64,000 nucleotides of DNA from NCBI RefSeq assembly GCF_900142575.1, contig NZ_FRBI01000035.1, positions 1-64,000 on the forward strand. The letters run 5' to 3'. Position numbers and translations under genes: made by a program. Positions 44,187 through 53,517 of the stretch are shown here, piece by piece (positions within the stretch are counted from its first letter, which is position 1; each line of letters opens with the position of its first letter). The notes beneath the pieces were generated by a model. It made no database searches. It saw only the letters and a program-made list of their open reading frames with translations, and was not told where the DNA came from. The DNA is from Actinacidiphila paucisporea. GTDB taxonomy: Bacteria; Actinomycetota; Actinomycetes; Streptomycetales; Streptomycetaceae.

Positions 44187-45215
44187 TCACTTCACGCGGT
44201 TGGACGCGACGGTCTCCCGCGCGGCGCGGATGGTCTCCTTGAGCGAGCCCATGGTGGCCAGGACCGCCGTCGGCTCGTAGCCGCAGTGGGCCATGCAGTT
44301 CTCGCAGCGGTCGTCCTTGCCGCGGCCGTACTTGTCCCAGTCGGTCTTGTCGATCAGCTCCTGGTACGTCGGCACGTAGCCGTCCGCCATCAGGTAGCAG
44401 GGGCGCTGCCAGCCGAAGAGCGAGTAGTTGGGGATCGCCCAGGCGGTGCAGGGGAAGTCGGCCTTGCCCTCCAGGAAGTCCAGGAAGAGCGGGCTGTGGT
44501 TGAGCCGCCACTTGCGCCGGTTGCCGCCTTCGAAGGCCTTCTTGAACAGCTCCCTGGTCTGGGTGACGCCCAGGAAGTGGTCCTGGTCGGGGGCCTTCTC
44601 GTAGGCGTACGCGGGCGACAGCATCATCTCCTCGACCTTGAGATCGTCATTGAGGTAGTTCATGACCTCGATGATCGTCTGCGGGGTGTCGGTGTTGAAG
44701 AAGGTCGAGTTGGTGGTCACCCGGAATCCGCGGCGCTGCGCTTCCTTGATCGCCGCGACCGCCTCGTCGAAGGTGCCTTCCTTGGCCACCGATTCGTCGT
44801 GCCGCTCCCGCATGCCGTCAATATGTACGGTGAACGCGAAGTAGGGCGACGGGGTGAATTTTTCGATCTTCTTACGCAGGAGCAGCGCGTTGGTGCAGAG
44901 GAAGACGAACTTCTTCTTCGCGACCAGCTGGCGCACGATCTCGTCGATCTGCGGGTGCATGAGCGGCTCGCCGCCGGCGATGGAGACCATGGGGGCCCCG
45001 GACTCCAGCACCGCCCCGACCGCTTGCGCCACCGGCATGCGCTGCTTGAGCACTCCTGCCGGATGCTGGATCTTGCCGCAGCCCTCGCACGCGAGGTTGC
45101 ACGCGAAAAGAGGTTCGAGCTCGACGATGAGCGGGAACTTTTCGCGCCGCCGGACCATTTTCTGTTCGAAGAGGTACGACGCGATACGGACGGTCTGACG
45201 AAGCGGCATAGCCAT
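44187..45215 (-). CDS. hpnH: Adenosyl-hopene transferase HpnH (radical SAM)
   Basis: A 342-residue radical SAM enzyme that adds adenosyl to diploptene/hopene, starting the C35 side chain. The [4Fe-4S] ligands are C39, C43 and C46 in ACNLACEGCGK, and the GGEPLMHP motif follows near residue 80. The C-terminal region has a further Cys cluster RCENCMAHCGYEP as in HpnH. The length matches the family. ATG 45215 follows a near-perfect GGAGGTGA site, and the hpnG stop is directly adjacent. Membrane-associated hopanoid synthesis takes place at the cytoplasmic membrane. Confidence 0.96.
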   Translation of the reverse strand: MAMPLRQTVRIASYLFEQKMVRRREKFPLIVELEPLFACNLACEGCGKIQHPAGVLKQRMPVAQAVGAVLESGAPMVSIAGGEPLMHPQIDEIVRQLVAKKKFVFLCTNALLLRKKIEKFTPSPYFAFTVHIDGMRERHDESVAKEGTFDEAVAAIKEAQRRGFRVTTNSTFFNTDTPQTIIEVMNYLNDDLKVEEMMLSPAYAYEKAPDQDHFLGVTQTRELFKKAFEGGNRRKWRLNHSPLFLDFLEGKADFPCTAWAIPNYSLFGWQRPCYLMADGYVPTYQELIDKTDWDKYGRGKDDRCENCMAHCGYEPTAVLATMGSLKETIRAARETVASNRVK

Positions 45216-45824
45216 CTAGCTCACCTCCGGGGGAGCAGCGGTAGTGCGGTGCCAATCGAGAAAGGCGGGTACAAGATCTCTGAGCACCCGGAATGCGATG
45301 ATCCCGGTGCGAAGCGTTCCGACGCGCACGAGTTCGTATTCGGGCGTGTCGACCACGACGCGGGCCGCGGCGATGTGCTGCGCTCCTTCTGCGAGCGCGG
45401 CACGCCGCATGGCGGCCGATTCCATGTCGACGGCGATGGCACCTGTCGCCGCCAGTGCGGTGCGCTCGGCACCGCGTACGACATGGTCGGACTCGGCGAG
45501 GGGGCCGGTGTGCACGGTGTGCCCGGCGGCTTTCAGCGCGGCGGCCAGCGCCGGGCTGTCGTGCCCCTCGTCGGAGACCACGATGTCACCGGGCCGCATG
45601 CCGGGGGCAAGGCCCGCGCAGAAGCCGGTGGTGACGACGGCCGCACCGCGCAGCGCCGGGTCGTGCAGCGCCGTGCGTACGGCCTCCTCCGCAGCCGTGG
45701 GCCCCATGCCGGTACGCAGCACGGTGACCGGGTGTGCGGCGCCCCTGGCCGCTCCCCTGCGCAGCGCGAAACGCTCGATGCGCAGGGCGCACACCACCAG
45801 CAGCGGTGGTCGGGTGTGACCCAC
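45216..45824 (-). CDS. hpnG: Adenosylhopane nucleoside phosphorylase HpnG
   Basis: A 202-residue protein of the nucleoside phosphorylase fold, starting with GTG at 45824. Visible are the N-terminal LLVVCALRIERFAL, the phosphate/base loop VTTGFCAGLAPGMRPGDIVV and the ribose-binding acidic motif AVDMESAAMRRAAL. HpnG removes adenine from adenosylhopane to give phosphoribosylhopane or ribosylhopane. Its place between shc and hpnH is the standard order in Streptomyces. The protein is slightly shorter than other purine phosphorylases, as usual for HpnG. Confidence 0.92.
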   Translation of the reverse strand: MGHTRPPLLVVCALRIERFALRRGAARGAAHPVTVLRTGMGPTAAEEAVRTALHDPALRGAAVVTTGFCAGLAPGMRPGDIVVSDEGHDSPALAAALKAAGHTVHTGPLAESDHVVRGAERTALAATGAIAVDMESAAMRRAALAEGAQHIAAARVVVDTPEYELVRVGTLRTGIIAFRVLRDLVPAFLDWHRTTAAPPEVS

Positions 45825-45827
45825 GAA

Positions 45828-47846
45828 CTAAGCCCCCTTTCCTGCGGCTGCGGCCGGGATGTGGCCCGCGGCACCGAAGGGCTCGCTGCGGGCGTAGCGC
45901 CCGAGCGCGGTGAGCGGGAAGACCATCCGGTAGAGGTGGTAGTTGATGGAGAAGTCCCGCGGGAAGCCCGTACCGGTGAAGTAGGGCTCGTCCCACGAGC
46001 CGTCCGGCAGCTGGGTCTCGGCCAGCCAGCGCACCCCGCGCTCGACGGCTGGGGTGTCCCGGCGGCCGGCCGCGAGCAGCGCCATCAGGGCCCAGGCGGT
46101 CTGCGAGGCGGTGGAGTGCCCGCGTCCCGCCCATTCCAGGTCGGAGTAGGAGCGCAGGTCCTCGCCCCAGCCGCCGTCGGCGTTCTGCACCGACTCCAGC
46201 CAGCTGACGGCCCGGCGGATCGCCGGGTGGTCGACGGGCAGGCCGGCCGCGGCCAGCGCGGGGACCGCGGAGCCGGTGCCGTAGATGTAGTTGACACCCC
46301 AGCGGCCGAACCAGGAGCCGTTCTCCTCCTGTTCGGCCAGCAGCCAGTCGATGCCGCTGCGGGCGTGCGGGTCGTTCTCGACGCCGAGGGCGGCGAGCAT
46401 CTCCACCACGTGGGCGGTCACGTCGGCCGACGGCGGGTCGATGACCTCGCCGAAGTCGCAGAAAGGCAGCCGGTTGGGGAAGGGACTGGTGTTGTCGGCG
46501 TCGAAGGCGCCCCAGGCGCCGTTCCTGGACTGCATGCCGACCGTCCAGCGCACCGCCCGCTCCACTGCGGTGTCCACCCGGGCCTGGTCGGGGTGGGCGA
46601 CCCGGCGCAGGGCGAGTACGACCTCGGCGGTGTCGTCGATGTCGGGGTAGTTGTCGTTGTGGAATTCGAACGCCCAGCCGCCGGGGGTGAGCTGCGGCCG
46701 CTGCACGGACCAGTCGCCGGGTCTGGTGATCTGCTCGTCCAGCATCCAGTCCGCCGCCTTGACGAGTGCGGGGTGGTCGGCGGGCAGGCCCGCGTCGGCC
46801 AGCGCGATCGCGGCCAGGCAGGTGTCCCAGACCGGGGACTGGCAGGCCTCGATCATCCGGACGCCGTCCTCGGGCCATACGGCGAAACGATCCAGCGAGT
46901 CCAGACCGGCCTTGAGCACCGGGTGGTCGAGGTCGTAGCCGAGCAGGTGCAGGGCGATCACCGAGTAGACCGCGGGCGGCTGGATGCCGCCCCAGCAGCC
47001 GTCGGCCTCCTGGCGTTCGATGATCCAGCGGGCGCAGGCGTTCATGGCGCCGCGCCGCACCGGCCGGGGGCTGAACTTGCGGTAGACGTGCAGCACCTGG
47101 TCGAGCCGCTGGAAGACGCCGTCCCAGCTGGTGATGGGCGCCCGGCGCTGCTTGGGGTTGGGCCGCTCCGGGTCGAGGTGCAGCTCCTCGATGCCGAAGG
47201 GCGCGGGACGCACCGGGCGCAGCGCGCCGACGACGGTCAGCGGCACGATGGTCTGCCGGGCCCAGCAGCCGAACGAGTAGATGTTCAGCGGCATCCACTT
47301 GGGCAGATAGATGACCTCCGGCGGCAGTTCCGGCAGGTCGTCCCAGTCCCACCAGCCGAAGAGAGCGAGCCAGATCCGGGTGAAGACCCGGGTGGCCGCG
47401 ACCCCTCCCTCGCCGCGCGACCACTTGGCGGCCAGCGACATGTGCGCCTCGTCCGGGGAGTCCCCGGCGAGCCGCAGCGCCACGTAGGCCTCGACGGTGG
47501 CCGACAGGTCGCCGGGGCCGCCGTGGAAGGTGGGCCAGGCGCCGTCCTCCCGTTGCTGGGAGCGGATCCAACGGGCGGAGGCAGCGGTGGTGCGGGCGTC
47601 CTGGATGCCGAGGAACTGACGCAGCAGCAGGTCCTCGGCGTCCATCGTCACATTGGTTTCGAGGTCGCCTTTCCACCATCCGTCGGGGTGCTGCCGTGCC
47701 AGAAGGTGGTCTGCGGCGCGCTGCACGGCACGCTGCGCCGCCGCCTCGGTGTCACCGGATGGAACAGGATCCGGGTCCGAGGTGCTGCTGGCCGAGGGTG
47801 TCCGGTGTGTCGGCGTACCTGGACTGCCATCGGTCGTCGCTGTCAT
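45828..47846 (-). CDS. shc: Squalene-hopene cyclase
   Basis: A 672-residue class II triterpene cyclase that turns squalene into hopene and hopanol. ATG 47846 has ribosome site AAGGGGAAG; a longer frame to 47903 is disfavoured. The proton-donor motif DIDDTA is at 402-407. QW repeats are seen as QSRNGAWGAFDADN, QEENGSWFGRWGV, QNADGGWGEDL and QLPDGSWDEPYF. The aromatic lining GWWDWDD and FGCWARQ is present. The monotopic membrane enzyme draws squalene made by HpnC/D/E from the same operon. The stop is separated from the hpnG start by three bases. Confidence 0.97.
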   Translation of the reverse strand: MTATTDGSPGTPTHRTPSASSTSDPDPVPSGDTEAAAQRAVQRAADHLLARQHPDGWWKGDLETNVTMDAEDLLLRQFLGIQDARTTAASARWIRSQQREDGAWPTFHGGPGDLSATVEAYVALRLAGDSPDEAHMSLAAKWSRGEGGVAATRVFTRIWLALFGWWDWDDLPELPPEVIYLPKWMPLNIYSFGCWARQTIVPLTVVGALRPVRPAPFGIEELHLDPERPNPKQRRAPITSWDGVFQRLDQVLHVYRKFSPRPVRRGAMNACARWIIERQEADGCWGGIQPPAVYSVIALHLLGYDLDHPVLKAGLDSLDRFAVWPEDGVRMIEACQSPVWDTCLAAIALADAGLPADHPALVKAADWMLDEQITRPGDWSVQRPQLTPGGWAFEFHNDNYPDIDDTAEVVLALRRVAHPDQARVDTAVERAVRWTVGMQSRNGAWGAFDADNTSPFPNRLPFCDFGEVIDPPSADVTAHVVEMLAALGVENDPHARSGIDWLLAEQEENGSWFGRWGVNYIYGTGSAVPALAAAGLPVDHPAIRRAVSWLESVQNADGGWGEDLRSYSDLEWAGRGHSTASQTAWALMALLAAGRRDTPAVERGVRWLAETQLPDGSWDEPYFTGTGFPRDFSINYHLYRMVFPLTALGRYARSEPFGAAGHIPAAAAGKGA

Positions 47847-47945
47847 GGCTTCCCCTTTGCAGTTGAGACTTCTGCGGTGTTGGGGGCGGCCGTCGGCCGT
47901 CACATGCGAGGGACCGGCGACGTCAGCGCTCCACGTTGGTGTTCT

Positions 47946-49016
47946 TTACTTCTCGCGGACCACCACAAAATCCGCAAGACCTACGAGCTTACGATTGATT
48001 TCTTCCGGCATATCCATTTTGTCCAGCGCGGCGACGGCGGTCGCGTACTGCCTTCTGGCTTCCTGGGAAGTCCACTCCCGCCCACCGGCTTCTTCGATCA
48101 ACGCCGCGCGCATGGCGAACTCTTCCTCGTTGAAGGCATCGTTCTCAGGATTCTTCGCATCCGCCGCCAGCAGTTCACCCAGCCGCTCGGAAGCGGGACC
48201 GCCGGCGGCCAGCGCGGCCACCACGGGAAGCGACTTCTTGCGCTGCCGCAGGTCGCTCCAGGTCTGCTTGCCGGTGCTCGCCGGGTCGCCCCAGATGCCC
48301 AGCAGGTCGTCCACCGCCTGGAAGGCAAGGCCCAGGTGGTAGCCGTACTCCTCCAGCGCGTCGGCGTCCGCGTCGGACGCGCCGCCGAGCACCGCGCCGA
48401 TGGAGGCGGCGCAGGCCAGCAGCGAGCCGGTCTTGTTGCCCTCCATGTCCAGGCACTCCTGGACCGAGACGCGCTCCAGGTGCTCGAAGGTGATGTCCTG
48501 AGCCTGACCGTCGATCAGCTTGCGGGTGGCGGTGGTCAGCCGGCGGGTGGCCCGGCCGGCCTCCGGGGTGCCCTGCTCCAGCAGCACCTCGTTGGCCAGT
48601 GCGAAGAGCGCGTCGCCGACCAGGATCGCCTGGGCGGGGCCGTGCACCTTCCACACCGTGTCGCGGTGCCGCCGCTGCTCGTCGCCGTCGATCAGGTCGT
48701 CGTGCAGCAGCGAGAAGTTGTGCACCAGCTCCACCGCGACCGCGCCGGGGATACCGGTCTCGGCCGGGGCGCCGGCCGCCTCCGCGGTCAGCAGCGCCAG
48801 CGCGGGCCGTACGGCCTTGCCGCCGTCGCCGTCAGCGGGGCGCCCGGTCTGGTCGATCCATCCGAAGTGGTAGGACGCCACGGTGTCCATCGGGGGTGCG
48901 AGGCGAGCTACTGCCGCGCGGAGCACTGGGGTGGTCAGGATGCGGCCGTTCTCCAGCAGCGCGATGACGCCGGCAGCGGTCACGTTCTCTCCTCTGGTTG
49001 CACCGATAGCACTCAT
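47946..49016 (-). CDS. Polyprenyl diphosphate synthase of the hopanoid cluster
   Basis: A 356-residue trans-prenyltransferase. The first aspartate-rich motif is DDLID (106-110) followed by EQRRHRDT, and the second is FQAVDDLLGIWGD near 235-245. GKAVRPALALLTAEA (66-80) binds IPP. It is likely to make farnesyl diphosphate for HpnC/HpnD, as the cluster needs a C15 donor; longer chains are possible because the residues before the first motif (VHNFSLLH) are not bulky enough to be certain. ATG 49016 overlaps the hpnE stop by four bases. An additional copy may exist elsewhere in the genome. Confidence 0.93.
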   Translation of the reverse strand: MSAIGATRGENVTAAGVIALLENGRILTTPVLRAAVARLAPPMDTVASYHFGWIDQTGRPADGDGGKAVRPALALLTAEAAGAPAETGIPGAVAVELVHNFSLLHDDLIDGDEQRRHRDTVWKVHGPAQAILVGDALFALANEVLLEQGTPEAGRATRRLTTATRKLIDGQAQDITFEHLERVSVQECLDMEGNKTGSLLACAASIGAVLGGASDADADALEEYGYHLGLAFQAVDDLLGIWGDPASTGKQTWSDLRQRKKSLPVVAALAAGGPASERLGELLAADAKNPENDAFNEEEFAMRAALIEEAGGREWTSQEARRQYATAVAALDKMDMPEEINRKLVGLADFVVVREK

Positions 49017-50422
49017 GCCGCCTCCAGGACGCGGTTGTCAACCGGCAGGCCGAGGGCGGACAAAGCTTCGCGAGAGGCGTGCAGACCGCTGCGCACCGCG
49101 CTCTCCATGGTCGCGGGCCAGCCCGTCGCGGTCCACGCCCCGGCCAGGAACAGGCCGGGCGCGCGGGTGACGGGACCCGGCCGCAGCGCGCCCACGCCAG
49201 GGGTGGGCGCGAAGGTCGCGGTGCGTTCGCGGGTGACGAAGACGTCGCGCACGACGGCACCGCGGGCGGCGGGCAGGACGCGTTCCAGCTCCGGCAGGTA
49301 CCGGTCGCGCAGGTCGGCGACGGGCAGGTCGATCTCGTGTTCGACGGCGGACTGGGACACGGCCACATACTGGCCGCCACCGGTCAGGCCGGAGCTTTCC
49401 GTACGGTCGAAGACCCACTGGACGGGGCTGCCGAGAGCCGCCAGAAACGGCTGCCGGAGCACCTGTCTGTCGTAGATCACATGGACATTGAGGATCGGGG
49501 CGGTGCCGATCCGCAACAGCTTTTCCGGATGCTGGACAGCACCTTCCGGCAGCAGGGCGTGCGCCTCGCGCTGGGGGACGGCCAACACCACGATGTCGGC
49601 GCCCAGTTGCTCACCGCGGCCCGGTCCGGTCTCCAGGGCGACCTGCCAACCTCCGTCGGCGGACCGCTCGATGCCGGTGGTGCGGGTGCGCAGCAGCGTA
49701 CGCACCCCCGCTGCGTCCAGCGCCTTGCGGGCGCGGCCGTCGTGCAGGTCGCCGAGCGGGGCCGAGGCCCAGCCGATGTCGGCGGCGCCGGGGTCGGTCA
49801 GCAGGCCGGTCTTGAAGACCATCGCGGCCAGGCCCAGCGAGGAGCGCGCGGCCGTGGCATTGAGCGTCGCCACGCCGACCAGGTCCCACAGCGCCTCGAT
49901 GGTGCGGGGGGACTGCCCGCGGCCGGCCAGCCAGCTGCCGAAGTCGACGTCGTCCAGGGCCGGATCGGCCAGGTCCAGGGCGCGCAGCGCCAGGGCGGCC
50001 CGGCCGACCGAGGCCCGCTCGCGCAGCGACAGGTGCGGGTAGCGGGCGAGGGACGCGGCCAGGTGCAACGGGACCGGCAGGGCCGCCCTGCTCAGCCGGC
50101 CGGTCCTGCCGGTGTTCGCGTCGACCACGGGCACGTCGAGGCGGTCCTGCACGGTGACCAGGTCGCGGGCGGCGATCCGGTCGAGGAACCACTGGTAGGC
50201 GGTGCAGCAGCGCAGGAAGACGTGCTGGCCGTTGTCGACGGTCAGGTCGCCGCGCTTGAAGGAGAAGGCCAGACCGCCCAGCCGCGGACGGGCCTCGGCG
50301 AGGGTGACCCGCAGCCCGGCACCTGCCAGTTCGAGCGCGGCGGTGATGCCGGCCAGGCCGCCGCCGACGACCACGGCGGTGCGGTCGGGCGGCTGCGGCG
50401 ATCCGCCCTGCGACCTCGTCAT
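49013..50422 (-). CDS. hpnE: Hydroxysqualene dehydroxylase HpnE (FAD)
   Basis: A 469-residue flavoprotein of the amine oxidase/phytoene desaturase superfamily. The dinucleotide motif is AVVVGGGLAGITAALELAGA (16-35), followed by RPRLGGLAFSF, and the C-terminal FAD contact is APGLFLAGAWTATGWPATME. HpnE converts hydroxysqualene to squalene, the last step of the HpnCDE route. ATG 50422 with GAGGG upstream is taken as the start; the same frame stays open through the 160-base gap to hpnD and GTG codons there cannot be excluded. Its end overlaps the prenyl synthase start. Confidence 0.94.
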   Translation of the reverse strand: MTRSQGGSPQPPDRTAVVVGGGLAGITAALELAGAGLRVTLAEARPRLGGLAFSFKRGDLTVDNGQHVFLRCCTAYQWFLDRIAARDLVTVQDRLDVPVVDANTGRTGRLSRAALPVPLHLAASLARYPHLSLRERASVGRAALALRALDLADPALDDVDFGSWLAGRGQSPRTIEALWDLVGVATLNATAARSSLGLAAMVFKTGLLTDPGAADIGWASAPLGDLHDGRARKALDAAGVRTLLRTRTTGIERSADGGWQVALETGPGRGEQLGADIVVLAVPQREAHALLPEGAVQHPEKLLRIGTAPILNVHVIYDRQVLRQPFLAALGSPVQWVFDRTESSGLTGGGQYVAVSQSAVEHEIDLPVADLRDRYLPELERVLPAARGAVVRDVFVTRERTATFAPTPGVGALRPGPVTRAPGLFLAGAWTATGWPATMESAVRSGLHASREALSALGLPVDNRVLEAA

Positions 50423-50582
50423 TCGCCCTCCCCTCGGGCCGGGCGCCGCGGACTGCGGCGCGCCGTCGCGGGAAGTGACGCGGTGCACGGGTACGGGGTT
50501 GCCTGATGCCGCGGGTGGCGCATCCGGTGACGGTTCGTCTGCTGTGCCGCGTGCCGTGGACCCGCGCCCTCGCGGGTGGGTC

Positions 50583-51527
50583 TCACCTGTCCTCCCGGGG
50601 GTTGCGGGCGGTGCGGCGCGCGTCCAGGCCTGCCAGTCCGCGGACGGCGACATAGGCCTTCTGGTGCACGGGCAGTGACACCCGGCCGCGCAGGACGGCG
50701 TCGGGGTCGGCGGCGATCCGGTCGAGCAGCCGGCGGTAGATGCCGGCCATGGCGGCCACGCAGGCCCCGCTGCGCCGGTCCAGCATCGGCAGCAGCCGGT
50801 AGCCGGTGGCGAAGAGGCTGCGGGCCCGGCGCACCTCGAATTCCACCAGTCCGGCGAAATCCGATCCGGGCGGTGCGGTGTCGCTGTGGAATCCGGCGGC
50901 GCAGCCGAATTTCGCGAGGTCCTGGGCGGGCAGATAGGTCCGTCCGTTGCCGGCGTCCTCCCGGACGTCGCGCAGGATGTTGGTGAGTTGCAGGGCAAGG
51001 CCGAGAGTATCGGCATATTCGGCGGCACGTGCCTGATCGTGCCCATTCGCGGTGCCGAACACGCCCAGCGAGAGCCGTCCGATGGCGCCGGCGACACAGC
51101 GGCAGTAAACCGCCAGGTCGTCCCACGTCTCGTACGTCTCGCCTCGAACATCCATCAGAACACCGTCGATGAGTTCGTCCAGGCCTTCGAGCGGAAGGGG
51201 GAACACCCGGGCGGCGTCGGCGAGCGCGACCGCGACGGGATCGGTGTCGTCCTCGCGGATCTCGCCGCTCCTGACCCGGGTGAGCAGCTGCCGGGTGGCG
51301 TCGAGCCGCACGGCTTTCTCCGCGGGCGGGAGATCACCGTCGCCGATGTCGTCGACGCGCCGGGAGAACGCGTAGAGAGCCGACATCGCCTGCCGTTTGG
51401 CGGTGGGCAGCAGACGGATGCCGTACGCGAAGTTGCGGGCCTCGTGGCCGGTCACGGTCTCGCAGTACCTGTATGCGGCAAGGACCGGTCCGGACGTGTG
51501 GGCGGAACCGTTCACGGTCCGGCTCAC
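50583..51527 (-). CDS. hpnD: Presqualene diphosphate synthase HpnD
   Basis: A 314-residue squalene/phytoene synthase-fold protein starting with GTG at 51527, overlapping the hpnC stop by four bases. Aspartate-rich motifs are SRRVDDIGDGDL (near 57) and NILRDVREDAGNGRTYLP (near 185). It condenses two farnesyl diphosphates to presqualene diphosphate, which HpnC converts to hydroxysqualene. The order hpnC, hpnD, hpnE is the standard hopanoid layout and separates it from plant-type phytoene synthase. Confidence 0.95.
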   Translation of the reverse strand: MSRTVNGSAHTSGPVLAAYRYCETVTGHEARNFAYGIRLLPTAKRQAMSALYAFSRRVDDIGDGDLPPAEKAVRLDATRQLLTRVRSGEIREDDTDPVAVALADAARVFPLPLEGLDELIDGVLMDVRGETYETWDDLAVYCRCVAGAIGRLSLGVFGTANGHDQARAAEYADTLGLALQLTNILRDVREDAGNGRTYLPAQDLAKFGCAAGFHSDTAPPGSDFAGLVEFEVRRARSLFATGYRLLPMLDRRSGACVAAMAGIYRRLLDRIAADPDAVLRGRVSLPVHQKAYVAVRGLAGLDARRTARNPREDR

Positions 51528-52411
51528 CCCTTTCTTCGCAATGTCGACCCCACTTCGCGCAGCAGGCCGCTCTTGGTGGCTTTCGGCGAACCCGCCAGGA
51601 CATCGAATTTGGCACGCTCGACCGACGCCAGCGCCGCGCGCCCACCGCCGACGAATCCCGCGAGCAGCAGCCGAAGCCTGCCACGGACGCTACCCACCAG
51701 GGGGGTACCTTCATTCAACAGCTCGCGGGCGCGTTCGGCCTCGAACGCGACCAGTGCCTTGACCTTCGGGCCTGCCTGCGGTGCTGCCAGGTCGGCCTCA
51801 TCCACGGCGTAGCGTTTCATGTCCTCCGCCGGCAGATACACCCGGTCCCTCGCAAGGTCCTCCGCGACGTCCTGCAGGTGCTCGACGATCTGCAGCGCGG
51901 TGCACACCGCGTCGGAATGGCGGACCCGCTCGGGCGTCGAGGTACCGGTGATGGACAGCACCAGCCGGCCGACCGGGTTCGCCGACAGCTCGCAGTACGC
52001 GAGCAGGTCGTCGTAGGTGCCGTAGCGGGCCACCTGCTGGTCCTGGCGGTTGGCGGCGATCAGCCCGAGGAAGGGGTCGGGGGTCAGCTCGCGGCGGCGG
52101 ACGGTGGGCTGCAGGGCGAGCAGCAGCGGGTGGCGTGGGGTGCCGTCGAAGACCCGGCGCAGGTCCGCCTCGAAGGCGTCCAGCATCGCGACACGGTCGC
52201 CGGCCGCCGCCGGGTCCAGGCCCAGGCGCACCGCGTCGTCGCGGCCGCCGGCGGCCAGGTCGCCGTCACCGATGTCGTCCACCAGCCGGGCGAAACCGTA
52301 GACGGCCATCAGGTCCTGTCGCCAGGCGCGCGGCAGGAAGACCGGCGCCACCGGGAAGTTCTCGCGCGCGGCCTTGTCCAGCACGGCCCGGGACGTGTCG
52401 TCCCCGGTCAC
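51524..52411 (-). CDS. hpnC: Hydroxysqualene synthase HpnC
   Basis: A 295-residue member of the squalene/phytoene synthase family starting with GTG at 52411, the first gene of the hopanoid operon. The N-terminal ENFPVAPVFLPRAWRQDLMA is a hallmark of HpnC. Aspartate-rich motifs are RLVDDIGDGDLA and HLQDVAEDLARDRVYLP. It converts presqualene diphosphate to hydroxysqualene. The upstream 230 bases to the hairpin at 52646 should hold the operon promoter. Confidence 0.95.
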   Translation of the reverse strand: MTGDDTSRAVLDKAARENFPVAPVFLPRAWRQDLMAVYGFARLVDDIGDGDLAAGGRDDAVRLGLDPAAAGDRVAMLDAFEADLRRVFDGTPRHPLLLALQPTVRRRELTPDPFLGLIAANRQDQQVARYGTYDDLLAYCELSANPVGRLVLSITGTSTPERVRHSDAVCTALQIVEHLQDVAEDLARDRVYLPAEDMKRYAVDEADLAAPQAGPKVKALVAFEAERARELLNEGTPLVGSVRGRLRLLLAGFVGGGRAALASVERAKFDVLAGSPKATKSGLLREVGSTLRRKG

Positions 52412-52645
52412 CGCGAGCTGCCCGGCGCACCGGCGGGATACGTGCCCCGGAGCAGGATGGTCCCGTTCGTCATGGCCGCCACATCCCCCGTTCTACACCG
52501 CCCGGTCGGATCTTCCCATTTCGGACACGCCGCCGCGCCGGGCGTCGCACACCCGGTATCGATCATCAGAGGGCTCCCAGCACCGGTACAGCTTACGTCG
52601 GGCCACTGTCAGGCGTACGCCGGGGGCGCGTAGGAGGCACGCGCG

Positions 52646-52690
52646 ACGACCGCGGCCCCCGCCGGATGCTCCGGCGGGGGCCGCGGTCGT
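52646..52690 (-). terminator. Perfect 21-bp hairpin ending the envelope export operon
   Basis: 52646-52666 pairs perfectly with 52670-52690 around a three-base loop. It lies 20 bases past the stop of the ABC ATPase gene (52711) on the minus strand and ahead of the hopanoid promoter, thus separating the two leftward operons. Confidence 0.85.
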
Positions 52691-52710
52691 GTCCGACGCG
52701 GTGGCGGCGG

Positions 52711-53517
52711 CTACTTGGTGTGCTTCTCGTAGGCCTTGATGACCTCGTCGGTCGGGCCGTCCATCAGCAGCTCGCCCTTCTCCAGCCACACCACCCGGTC
52801 GCAGGTGTCGCGGATGGAGTTGTTGTTGTGGCTGACCAGGAAGACCGTGCCGGCCTCCTTGCGCAGCTCCCGGATGCGTTCCTCGGAGCGGCGCTGGAAG
52901 GCCCGGTCACCGGTGGCCAGGGCCTCGTCGATCATCAGCACGTCGTGGTTCTTGGCCGCCGCGATGGAGAACCGCAGCCGGGCCGCCATACCCGAGGAGT
53001 AGGTGCGCATCGGCAGCGAGATGAAGTCGCCCTTCTCGTTGATCCCGGAGAAGTCGACGATGCCCTGATACCGCCCGCGCACCTCCTCCCGCGACATGCC
53101 CATCGCCAGGCCGCCGAGGATCACGTTGGTCGCGCCGGTCAGGTCGTTCATCAGCGCCGCGTTCACGCCCAGCAGCGACGGCTGGCCATCGGTGTAGACC
53201 CGGCCGCGCTCCGGCGGCAGCAGGCCCGCGATGGCCCGCAGCAGGGTGGACTTGCCCGAGCCGTTGGAGCCGATGATGCCGATCGCCTCGCCGCGGTAGG
53301 CGGTGAAGGTCACGCCCTTGACGGCGTGCACCCGGCGTACGTTCGGCGAGCCGCGGCGCAGCAGCAGGCGGCCGAGGGCCGCGGTGGCGCTGCCCTTGCC
53401 GGTGCCTGCGCCGTAGACCTTGTAGACGATGTGCACATCGTCCACGATCACGGTCGGGACGCGGGCGTCGGCCTTCTGCGCGGGCGTTTCCAGGGACTGC
53501 TGCTCAGCCACGGCCAT
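52711..53517 (-). CDS. Polysaccharide/teichoic acid exporter ATPase (Wzt/TagH type)
   Basis: A 268-residue ATPase. Walker A GSNGSGKST is at 83-91, the signature TYSSGMAARLRFSIA near 170, and Walker B DVLMIDEALATGD. The SSGM signature and the AVKGVTFTAYRGEAIGIIG lead-in are typical of TagH, Wzt and RfbE exporters of teichoic acid or O-antigen type glycans. It lacks the C-terminal carbohydrate-binding domain of some Wzt proteins. Start ATG 53517 lies inside the end of the permease gene, a 14-base overlap. It is the last gene of the operon. Confidence 0.92.
   Translation of the reverse strand: MAVAEQQSLETPAQKADARVPTVIVDDVHIVYKVYGAGTGKGSATAALGRLLLRRGSPNVRRVHAVKGVTFTAYRGEAIGIIGSNGSGKSTLLRAIAGLLPPERGRVYTDGQPSLLGVNAALMNDLTGATNVILGGLAMGMSREEVRGRYQGIVDFSGINEKGDFISLPMRTYSSGMAARLRFSIAAAKNHDVLMIDEALATGDRAFQRRSEERIRELRKEAGTVFLVSHNNNSIRDTCDRVVWLEKGELLMDGPTDEVIKAYEKHTK

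Noticed and set aside
42072-49475. A 2467-codon open frame on the plus strand, antisense to the hopanoid operon
   Set aside because: It is a shadow of G+C-rich third codon positions in dxs, hpnH, hpnG, shc, the prenyl synthase and hpnE. Its translation is low-complexity with no domain, and the minus-strand genes are all recognisable families.
40591-52411. Carotenoid rather than hopanoid cluster because of two phytoene-synthase-like genes and a desaturase-like gene
   Set aside because: shc, hpnG and hpnH are unambiguous, and the HpnC-type N-terminus and gene order fit the squalene route.
52646-52690. Perfect 21-bp inverted repeat as an insertion-sequence end
   Set aside because: The arms are adjacent with a three-base loop and lie 20 bases past a stop codon, which fits a terminator; no transposase is near.
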